DNA of 64,000 bases from Streptomyces aidingensis (GTDB lineage: Bacteria > Actinomycetota > Actinomycetes > Streptomycetales > Streptomycetaceae), in assembly GCF_900112355.1 (NCBI RefSeq), contig NZ_FOLM01000002.1, positions 262,742 through 326,741 on the forward strand. The letters run 5' to 3'. The position numbers and the translations under genes are program-made. Shown here one piece after another: positions 1 through 6,856 of the stretch. Under the pieces are notes generated by a model. That model did not search any database and had not been told where the DNA came from. It worked only from the letters and a program-made list of their open reading frames with translations. Every line of letters begins with the position of its first letter. Positions within the stretch are counted from its first letter, which is position 1.

Positions 1-212
1 GGGACCATCCCCGCGGGTGCGGGGAGCAGGGCTTCGGCCAGCGGACGGCAATTGGTAGATCGGGACCATCCCCGCGGGTGCGGGGAGCAGGCCGCGAAAA
101 TCTTCGGCGAGGACCTGGACGGGGGACCATCCCCGCGGGTGCGGGGAGCAGGGTGAGCGGCCGTGCGAGCCGTGCCGGCTGGCGGGACCATCCCCGCGGG
201 TGCGGGGAGCAG
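1..212 (-). CRISPR. Type I-E CRISPR array 1 (partial at window edge)
   Basis: Four copies of a 29-nt repeat begin at 1, 62, 123 and 184, with an exact 61-bp period and therefore 32-nt spacers. Read on the minus strand the repeat starts CTGCTCCCCGC and ends GCGGGGATGGTCCC, a partly palindromic I-E type repeat that differs from array 2 at one loop base (A instead of G). The array runs leftwards, co-directional with and downstream of cas2, so the repeat at 184-212 is leader-proximal. The array is open at the window start and may continue. Confidence 0.97.
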
Positions 213-304
213 ACTTGATGACCTGGGGCTTTACTGGGGCAGGGCTGGGCTTTTGATGACTTTCGCGGATTCCGACAAAAGGCATGGAGGGGAGATAGGG
301 GGCA
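213..304 (-). promoter_or_regulatory. Leader of CRISPR array 1
   Basis: This AT-richer gap lies between the first repeat of array 1 and the cas2 stop. Read on the minus strand it contains TCCGCGAAAGTC (258-269), ending exactly 45 nt before the first repeat. The leader of array 2 has the same 12-mer at the same distance, and further matches (GTAAA, CCCCAG) fall in register between motif and repeat. It is inferred to hold the transcription start and the spacer-integration signals. Confidence 0.75.
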
Positions 305-667
305 TCAGCTTCTCCCGAAGCGTCGGCGTTTGGAGGCTCTGCTCCAGCCGGTTGGTGGTGCGCTCTGAGGGGTTGCGGCCGGTGTGGGGGCGTTCGGGTC
401 GGGGCGGCGGATGAGGGTTACGCCGTCGTGGTCGGTCGGGTGCCAGGCGTGGTCGTAAGTGCGGAAGGTGAAGCCCTGCTCGTTGTTGGTGGTGTGGGCG
501 AGCAGGGCGCGGCCTTGGCCTGCGTACTGCTGGACTTCCTCCCAGAGCAGGTCGCGTATCCGGGCTGACGGGTTGCCCACGAATACGCCGGCGGAGATCT
601 CCAGCAGCCAGCGGGTGAGAAAGCCTCGGAGCCCTGCCGGGCAGTTGGTGAGGACGATGACGGTCAC
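305..667 (-). CDS. cas2e: CRISPR-associated endoribonuclease Cas2, type I-E
   Basis: A 120-residue Cas2 of the I-E subtype, partner of Cas1 in the spacer-integration complex. The N-terminus MTVIVLTNCPAGLRGFLTRW followed by EISAGVFVG is typical of Cas2e, with a ferredoxin-like fold over roughly residues 1-85. The last 35 residues are a Pro/Arg-rich tail of the kind seen in Cas2e. The start is GTG at 667, overlapping the cas1 stop as GTGA, so translation is coupled. It is the last gene of the cas operon and is followed at once by the leader of array 1. Confidence 0.95.
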   Translation of the reverse strand: MTVIVLTNCPAGLRGFLTRWLLEISAGVFVGNPSARIRDLLWEEVQQYAGQGRALLAHTTNNEQGFTFRTYDHAWHPTDHDGVTLIRRPDPNAPTPAATPQSAPPTGWSRASKRRRFGRS

Positions 668-1614
668 CAGAGGATGTCCTCGTAGTTGACGCCGGAGGCG
701 ACCTGGTGGTCACCGTCGCTCTGAAGTGTGACCACATCCCGGTCGGCGTCGGGGTCGGCGGCGTCGGCTGCGCCTGGGAGCAGCAGGCGTTTGATGTCGT
801 CGACGCAGCGGTTCAGCAGGGACGTTTCGTTGATGCGGTCCCGCAGCCTGCGGCGGGTCCGGGCGCCGACGTCCTCCTCGCCCTCCGCGGCCACGTCGAA
901 GGCGAGCGGGATGCCGATCTCCGTCTTGTACAGGTCGGCGATGTCCAGGACGAAGGAGAGTTCGTGGCCGGAGTGGACGAAGCCGAGAGCCGGGCTGCAT
1001 CCCAGGGAGGTGACGACGGCATGGGCGATGCCGTACATGCACTGGGCGGCAGCGGTGATCGCCTGGTTGACGGCGTCACCGCTGGTGAAATCGCCGGGTG
1101 TGTAGCGGCGTCCTCGCCAGGGGACGCCGGTGCGGGCGGCTTCGGCGCGGTAGCAGTCCTTGACGCGGCGCCCCTCGCGGCCGAGGAGTTCTTGCCGGGT
1201 GAGGCCGGCGGGGTCCTCGGCCGGGAAGCGCAGCCGGTACATCTCCCGTGCCACGGCGATGCGGCTGCGCGCGTTGGCCCACTGCCGGGCCTGCGCCTCC
1301 GTCAGAGCCGAGGAGCGGTTCAGGGCGCGGCCGGACGCGTAGTAGCGCACGCCGTGCTCCCCGACCCAGCAGACGGCCGCGCCCGTCTCGCCCAGCACGC
1401 TCATGGCCTGGTGGGTGACGCGGGTTCCGGGGCCCAGGAGAAGGGTGCCGATGGTCGCCGACGGGATGTGGGTGGTGCCTTCCGCGTCCTGCGCCGTGAT
1501 GGCGTTGGCATCGCGATGCACGGTGCAGCGTTCCAGGTAGACGAAGGAGAGGCGTTCCGCGGTGCGGGTGAGCTGCCTGGGGCTGAGTGCCGGCCGCCGG
1601 GAGACGGTGCTCAT
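664..1614 (-). CDS. cas1e: CRISPR-associated integrase Cas1, type I-E
   Basis: A 316-residue Cas1, the catalytic subunit that inserts new spacers at the leader end of the arrays. The N-terminal beta domain (about residues 1-95, RLSFVYLERCTVHRDANAI) is followed by the helical catalytic domain containing the conserved HSGHELSFVLDIADLYK segment, which carries the metal-binding His and Asp. Length is normal for I-E Cas1 and no defect is visible. The ATG start at 1614 overlaps the cas6e stop (ATGA), and the 3' end overlaps cas2, so the adaptation genes sit at the end of one coupled operon. Confidence 0.97.
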   Translation of the reverse strand: MSTVSRRPALSPRQLTRTAERLSFVYLERCTVHRDANAITAQDAEGTTHIPSATIGTLLLGPGTRVTHQAMSVLGETGAAVCWVGEHGVRYYASGRALNRSSALTEAQARQWANARSRIAVAREMYRLRFPAEDPAGLTRQELLGREGRRVKDCYRAEAARTGVPWRGRRYTPGDFTSGDAVNQAITAAAQCMYGIAHAVVTSLGCSPALGFVHSGHELSFVLDIADLYKTEIGIPLAFDVAAEGEEDVGARTRRRLRDRINETSLLNRCVDDIKRLLLPGAADAADPDADRDVVTLQSDGDHQVASGVNYEDILW

Positions 1615-2414
1615 GACGCCGCCGGCCTCCGGCCGGCCCGCACGATGGGCGCCAGGGTGAGGAGGCCGCAGCCGTAGGCCCTGGCGCGGCCGATGCCCTG
1701 GGTCAGGGTCCGGCGCATGGCGTCCGGGTCGGTGATCTCCAGCCGGCCGTCGAAGGTGACCGTGACGACAGTGACCGGTTTCGCCGGGCGGCTGCCACCG
1801 TCGCGCCGGGACTTGTCGAAGGACAGCGAGCGGGCGTCGGCCACCGACAGTTCGTACCGGTCGCCGTGGTGGGGGTGGCCCCGCTGGGTGGTGCCATGGG
1901 GCAGGAGCCGTCGCTCCTGGGGCTTCTCCAGGATGCGGAAGCCGCCCCGCTTCTGGCGTTCCGGATCGAGCAGCCAGCTCATCTGGTGGACCGGTGTGAC
2001 GTGCGCGGTGACCTTGCGGGGTTCACCGTCTTTGCGACGGATGGTGTGCACGGGATTTGCGGTGAGCCGGAAGGACCAGTGCTCTCCCGCGGCCAGGCGT
2101 TCCAGGAACGGCGCATAGGGCTGGGTCTGCCAGCCGGGGTTCTCGGGGTCGGCTGCTGCCGCGGCCGGCCATCCGGCCTGTTCGACGAGGTGGGTGAGGT
2201 CTGGCCGGTCGGGGCTGACGATGTACAGCATCACCTCGGCGCGTGCCCGCTGGTCCAGACGCCACAGCACTCGCGGAGCGTCCGGGGCAGGGCCGTCGGC
2301 GGGCAGCAGGCGCGGGAAGGAGGACATCACGGCCGCGTGCATGGCCTGCGGCGAGGACAGCAGGCGCCGGGCGCCGGGCCTCGCGGTGTTCAGGCGGAAG
2401 CGGGAAAGGAACAT
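1611..2414 (-). CDS. cas6e: CRISPR RNA endonuclease Cas6e (CasE)
   Basis: A 267-residue Cas6e, which cuts the pre-crRNA within each repeat hairpin and stays bound as a Cascade subunit. His26 in the segment SSPQAMHAAVMSSF sits where the catalytic histidine of characterised Cas6e proteins lies. A Gly-rich element near the C-terminus (GIGRARAYGCGLLTLAPI) matches the RNA-binding loop of the family. The ATG at 2414 overlaps the cas5e stop by one base (TGATG). Confidence 0.96.
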   Translation of the reverse strand: MFLSRFRLNTARPGARRLLSSPQAMHAAVMSSFPRLLPADGPAPDAPRVLWRLDQRARAEVMLYIVSPDRPDLTHLVEQAGWPAAAAADPENPGWQTQPYAPFLERLAAGEHWSFRLTANPVHTIRRKDGEPRKVTAHVTPVHQMSWLLDPERQKRGGFRILEKPQERRLLPHGTTQRGHPHHGDRYELSVADARSLSFDKSRRDGGSRPAKPVTVVTVTFDGRLEITDPDAMRRTLTQGIGRARAYGCGLLTLAPIVRAGRRPAAS

Positions 2415-3163
2415 CAGGCGCTCTCCTCCTCCAGGGCACCGGTCAGCGCCTCGAACGGATCGTGCGGCGGGGTGGTTTCGCCCGCCGGGGCGGTCGGCAG
2501 CGGCACATGGGTGGTGACGACGGTGCGCAGGGCGTGGCGGCGGTGGGAGGCGGCGAAGCTGAGGGGCTGGTCCCGCAGCGTGTCTGCGGTCCCCGGTTCG
2601 CCGGCCGCCTTCTCGCGCAGGACGGTCAGCCTGTCCGGGGGACGGTGGTGATGGCGTCTGCGGTACCAGCCGGACGCCTGCCAGGGGATGGTCTCCAGAA
2701 CCTCCTCCAGCCGGGCATCCTCGTACAGGCCGAGTTCGACCGGCCCGGTGGGCGGGCAGGAACGCCGGCCGAGGAACGGCGGGTAGGCCGGCTCCCGCAG
2801 GGCGGCGTACAGCCTGCAGAGCAGCGGGGTTTCGCCCTCGACGGCGGCGACGAAGACCGCGTCGGCGAGGTAGAACCGCTCGGACAGCGGCATGGATTTG
2901 CCGGTGTCGGCGTGGTGGGCGGTGTGGAAATCCCGGATGCGGGTGCCCGGCTGATCGACGCGGACGCCGAATCGCAGCGCGGCCAGGGAAGCAAGGCGGG
3001 TGTCGTCACCGCGTTCGATGCCGGCCGCGGCGGCGAGCAGGCCGATGACGCCGCTCTTGGTGGGCTGGGATTCGGTGGTGCGGCGGGTGAAACGGGAGGA
3101 GGCCCCCCAGGACTGCAGGGGGCCTGCCAGGCGGAGGGCAAGGACGCCGGTGCGGTGGTTCAC
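2414..3163 (-). CDS. cas5e: Cascade subunit Cas5e (CasD)
   Basis: A 249-residue Cas5 of the I-E subtype, which binds the 5' handle of the crRNA and caps the Cas7 backbone. The N-terminus reads LRLAGPLQSWGASSRF followed by TESQPTKSGVIGLLAAAAGI, the family signature. The start chosen is GTG at 3163, which places GPLQSWG about 13 residues from the N-terminus as in homologues and creates a GTGA overlap with cas7e. A longer upstream reading would intrude into cas7e and is not needed. Confidence 0.95.
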   Translation of the reverse strand: MNHRTGVLALRLAGPLQSWGASSRFTRRTTESQPTKSGVIGLLAAAAGIERGDDTRLASLAALRFGVRVDQPGTRIRDFHTAHHADTGKSMPLSERFYLADAVFVAAVEGETPLLCRLYAALREPAYPPFLGRRSCPPTGPVELGLYEDARLEEVLETIPWQASGWYRRRHHHRPPDRLTVLREKAAGEPGTADTLRDQPLSFAASHRRHALRTVVTTHVPLPTAPAGETTPPHDPFEALTGALEEESA

Positions 3164-4353
3164 GCGGGCTTCTCCAGGCGTTCCGCCACTGCCCGGCCGA
3201 CGGCGGTGACGAGTTCCCGCAGGTTGGAGGCCTCGGTGCCGAGGTCCGCGAGGCCCTGGGTGCCGGTGCCGACGCGCAGTACCCAGGTGAGGGTGGTCCC
3301 GCTGTCGCCGTAGGCGCGTTCGATGTCCGGGACGTACGCGGCGAGCCGGTCGCATGCCGCCCGCAGGTGGCCGCCGCCGTCGTTGCGCACCGGGTCTTCG
3401 AAGGCGGCGACGAAGCTGGCCGGCCGGGTGGTGCGGAGCTTGACGATGACGGCATCCGGGTGGGTGTGATGGCCGAACGTGTTGATCTTGCCGGTGGGAA
3501 GCGAGGCCACAAAGCCGTGCACGAACGCCTCGACCGCTCGGCGTACGGGCTCGGTGCGCGGTTCGTCCTCGCGCAGCCCTTCACCGAGGTTGGCGGCGAG
3601 CTGGTGCACGCCGAGGGCCGCGTAGCGGTAGAGGGTGGCGGAGTTGAAGTCGACGGTGCCGATCATCCCGGCGCCCGTCTCCTCCTCGGTGTTCTCGTCA
3701 TCGACGGCGGTGTAGTAGTCGGACTCGTTGTCCACCCGGTGGACGCTGAGGGCGTGGGCAACCTGCACCGCCGCGTCGACATTGATATCGGCGGCGTCGG
3801 CGACCATACGCCCGAACAGGGCGATGTCCACGGAGTGGCGGGTGTCCGCGATCTCCCGCGCGCGGTCCCTGTTCTTCTTGTCCTTCAGAAAACGGGTGAT
3901 GTCGGCGGCGCCTTCGAGAGCGAGACGGGCCAGGCCGTCCAGCTGGCGCGCGCTGAGAAAGACCAGGTACTTGGTTTCCGGAACCGGAGCGGGCGCGCCG
4001 TCCTTGGTCTGGTCGGCCTTCCGCTTGGGCACCTCGGTCTTGAGACCGGCGGCCTTGACCGCCTCGTCCGCGAGGCGGAGAGCGTCCTCCCGCGTCTGTG
4101 AGGTGTCGATCCCCGTGATCCGGTCGGCGAGCAGTTCGACGACCTTCTTGGTGCGCACGCCGAGTTCACCGGGCTCCAGCAGATGCTCGTCACGGAAGCA
4201 GGTGCGGATGGCCCGCTTCCACGCCTGGCTGGAGACACGGGCCCGGGGCACTCCTCCGTACACGGCCGTCTTCGGCGCGCCCGTGTCATCCCGGTTGAGG
4301 TTGCTGGGCGGGACGGTCTGCAGAGCGTGCACGTCCAGGAAGATGCGGTTCAC
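3160..4353 (-). CDS. cas7e: Cascade backbone subunit Cas7e (CasC)
   Basis: A 397-residue Cas7e, the multi-copy subunit that forms the crRNA-binding filament. Visible signatures are the N-terminal FLDVHALQTVPPSNLNRDD, then GGVPRARVSSQAWKRAIR, and the later GTVDFNSATLYRYAALGV and LPTGKINTFGHHTHPD elements. Length is normal for the family. The start is GTG at 4353, overlapping the cse2 stop as GTGA, and the stop overlaps cas5e. Confidence 0.97.
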   Translation of the reverse strand: MNRIFLDVHALQTVPPSNLNRDDTGAPKTAVYGGVPRARVSSQAWKRAIRTCFRDEHLLEPGELGVRTKKVVELLADRITGIDTSQTREDALRLADEAVKAAGLKTEVPKRKADQTKDGAPAPVPETKYLVFLSARQLDGLARLALEGAADITRFLKDKKNRDRAREIADTRHSVDIALFGRMVADAADINVDAAVQVAHALSVHRVDNESDYYTAVDDENTEEETGAGMIGTVDFNSATLYRYAALGVHQLAANLGEGLREDEPRTEPVRRAVEAFVHGFVASLPTGKINTFGHHTHPDAVIVKLRTTRPASFVAAFEDPVRNDGGGHLRAACDRLAAYVPDIERAYGDSGTTLTWVLRVGTGTQGLADLGTEASNLRELVTAVGRAVAERLEKPA

Positions 4354-5039
4354 GAGGCGTCCTTGTCGTCCTTGTCGGTGTCCGTGGTGGGGAGCGGGGC
4401 CGCGGTGTCGCCGTCTGCGGGGCCGGGGTGCTGCCAGGTGTGGAAGGAACGGCCCCATTCCCGGCGGACGGCGGCGGGCCCGTCGGGCCATTGCCAGGCG
4501 TAGAGCTGACCGGCGAGCAGGCCGTAGTCCAGGGGGATGTCCGCCCGGCGGAGCAGGGCGACGAGATCACGCAGGCGCTGTGTCGCGGTGACCAGGTCGG
4601 GCGCGGTGCCTGCGCGCACCAGGCGCTTGCGCACGGGCTCGTCGATCCCGTTCGGGGGCATCAGGCGGCGGACGGCTGCCCCCAGTCCGGCCGGCCGCTC
4701 GCGCCCGTGCGGGCGGTGCATCGGCGCACCGCGGGACTGCTGGTGGAACGCCCAGAGGGTGACAGCCGCGTACAGGGCGTTCTCCGCCCGGACCAGCTCC
4801 TGCTCGCTCAGCGGCCGGAGTCCTTCGGCGTCGGAGTGCAGGGGGCCGGTGTCGACAAGGCCCCACAGGTCGGGCAGTTCGGCGGCGTCCCGGCCTGCGC
4901 CGCGGCGCAGGCGGGCGAGGGCGGCCACGGCGTGGGGCCGGTCGCCGAGGTAGCCGACCTGCCATGGCGTGATCCGCTCGGCGACGAGCTGGGCGACCCG
5001 GGAACGGACCGTGGACGGGGCCTGGACGGCGGTGGTCAT
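4350..5039 (-). CDS. cse2: Cascade small subunit Cse2 (CasB)
   Basis: A 229-residue Cse2, the helical small subunit that forms the inner belly of Cascade and stabilises the R-loop. It is recognised by operon position and by the segment VTLWAFHQQSRGAPMH with the downstream RLVRAGTAPDLVTATQRLRDLVALL region. The C-terminal 25 residues are low complexity (TTDTDKDDKDAS). The ATG at 5039 overlaps the cse1 stop by one base. Confidence 0.93.
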   Translation of the reverse strand: MTTAVQAPSTVRSRVAQLVAERITPWQVGYLGDRPHAVAALARLRRGAGRDAAELPDLWGLVDTGPLHSDAEGLRPLSEQELVRAENALYAAVTLWAFHQQSRGAPMHRPHGRERPAGLGAAVRRLMPPNGIDEPVRKRLVRAGTAPDLVTATQRLRDLVALLRRADIPLDYGLLAGQLYAWQWPDGPAAVRREWGRSFHTWQHPGPADGDTAAPLPTTDTDKDDKDAS

Positions 5040-6856
5040 CAGGGAATCTCCGGGTCGGTCATGACAGCAGCTTCGGACGGGACGAGCGCCGGGCGGCCGG
5101 GTTCCGGCCCGCCGGCCTGTCCGGGCAGGTGTGGGCCGCCGCCGAGGCGTCCGCCGGTGCCGGAGTCCCGGTTGCCGCCCGGATCGCCGGGGGCTCCGGC
5201 GTTCCCGGCGTCCTCGGCGTCCTCGGGCCCCTCGGGGGCACCGAGCACCCTGGTCAGCCGGGCACGGAACCATGTCTCGGCAAGACCGGAGTTCAGCCAG
5301 CGGGTGCCTTGCCTGTCGGTGACGGTTCTGCCCTGCCACGCGGCCTCGCCGGCGGTCTCGGTCAAGCGGCTGCCGAGCCGGCCGAGCAGGTGGCGCACGG
5401 ACCGCTTCCAGGCACGTCGCTGCTCGAACGGGTCGCCGGCTTCGGCGAGAACGGACAGCCAGCTCCGGTAGTGCTCTCCCAGCACGTCGAATCCGGCAGC
5501 CAGGGCCGCGTTTCTGGGCCCCTCCGGATCGCCGCCGGCCGCGCGGGCCAGGTCGGCGGCGAGGTCCCCCAGGGCCCGCACCGCCTCGTCGGCGTCCTGT
5601 GCGGCATCCATGGCCTGCCGGGCACAGGTGCGGTCCTGATGGTGGAGCAGCACCAACGGCATGGTCAGGTGATCGTCGGTGATGTCGTCGATCACCGACT
5701 GCTGCGTCCCGTAGGCGGCGCCGATCACCCGGGCCCGGATGAGGAAGTCCCGCGGCAGGTGCCCTTCGGTGACCAGCCCGGCGATCCATTCCAGGACCCC
5801 AGGACGCAGGTTGCCGGCCGCATCCGCTCTCTGGGCGGCTTCCGTCCGGTCGGCCACGAGGGAGGCGATGCCACGCCAGGCCGAGCGCGCCGGGTTGTGC
5901 TCGCGGGGCAGGTAGACCGGTGACTGCCGCAGCTTCTTCTCCTGCGCGGCGCTTCGCCGCCACGCCGTCATCGGCTCCCGGCGGTGCATGTTCCGGGCGG
6001 CCAGCGGGTCCCCGTAGCCGAGGACGACTGCGTGCACGCCGTCCGCGTCGTGGTGCAGCCGCAGCCGGCGCGACTGCCAGGTGTAGAGGTCGCGCGGGCC
6101 GGTCGCGGAGCGCTCGGCGCCGCCCGGGCCGCATGGATCACGCCGCCAGGCCGGCCGGTCGTCCGCGGAGATCTCCAGCTCCGCGGTATCGGCAGCCACC
6201 AGATTGAGCAGCAGGGTCTCGCGCAGCGTGTCGCCCTCCGCGAAGACACCCCCCAGCCCGCCGGCCCACCCGGTGCCCAGCGGATAGACCTTGCCGCCCT
6301 TGACGCGGTCGTCTCCGTCGGCGCCGGTCTTGATCCCGGAGGTGTCGTAGGCGTGCGCATGAACGACCCAGCGGGCCGCCTCGGCGAAGGTCAGCCGCTC
6401 CACGGAGGGCATCCGGGCAGTGAAAAAGGGCTCGCCGTTGGGCACATCGGCCACGATCCGGTTCAGGGGGAAAACCTCGCCCTTCGCCGTGCGCAGCCCG
6501 GCGGTCTGGAAGAACGGCACCTCGGGATGGAGCAGATCGAAACGCTTCTGGTGGGCGTCCAGATAGTCCTGGACGGGCGCGAAACACGCGGGATCGCTCC
6601 ACAGGTCCGCCCAGTCCTCGATGTCGCGGAGGCCCTCAAGGGCGTCGTGTGCGATGGCGAGCAGGAGGCGCAGCAGGGCGAACTCCTGGGTGGCCAGATC
6701 CCCGATGATCCGCCGCAGGCCGTCCGCCTCGGCGAACACCTGCCGCAGGGACAGCTCGTCCGGAGAGCCGTCCTTCCTGAGTACCCCGATCCAGGGACTG
6801 CCGGTGAGATCGAACGACGGGACCGGGCTCCGGTCCGTCCCGGGCGGTTCAGTCAC
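5039..6856 (-). CDS. cse1: Cascade large subunit Cse1 (CasA)
   Basis: A 605-residue Cse1 (Cas8e), the subunit that reads the PAM and recruits Cas3. The N-terminal domain has LTGSPWIGVLRKDGS, LRLLLAIAHDALEG and the RFDLLHPEVPFFQTAGL segment; NMHRREPMTAWRRS follows in the middle, and the C-terminal four-helix bundle extends to about residue 525. The last 80 residues are a Gly/Pro-rich tail (GGNRDSGTGGRLGGGPHLPG) not expected from the core family. The start is GTG at 6856, and the 5' end overlaps cas3 by 8 bp. Confidence 0.96.
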   Translation of the reverse strand: MTEPPGTDRSPVPSFDLTGSPWIGVLRKDGSPDELSLRQVFAEADGLRRIIGDLATQEFALLRLLLAIAHDALEGLRDIEDWADLWSDPACFAPVQDYLDAHQKRFDLLHPEVPFFQTAGLRTAKGEVFPLNRIVADVPNGEPFFTARMPSVERLTFAEAARWVVHAHAYDTSGIKTGADGDDRVKGGKVYPLGTGWAGGLGGVFAEGDTLRETLLLNLVAADTAELEISADDRPAWRRDPCGPGGAERSATGPRDLYTWQSRRLRLHHDADGVHAVVLGYGDPLAARNMHRREPMTAWRRSAAQEKKLRQSPVYLPREHNPARSAWRGIASLVADRTEAAQRADAAGNLRPGVLEWIAGLVTEGHLPRDFLIRARVIGAAYGTQQSVIDDITDDHLTMPLVLLHHQDRTCARQAMDAAQDADEAVRALGDLAADLARAAGGDPEGPRNAALAAGFDVLGEHYRSWLSVLAEAGDPFEQRRAWKRSVRHLLGRLGSRLTETAGEAAWQGRTVTDRQGTRWLNSGLAETWFRARLTRVLGAPEGPEDAEDAGNAGAPGDPGGNRDSGTGGRLGGGPHLPGQAGGPEPGRPALVPSEAAVMTDPEIP

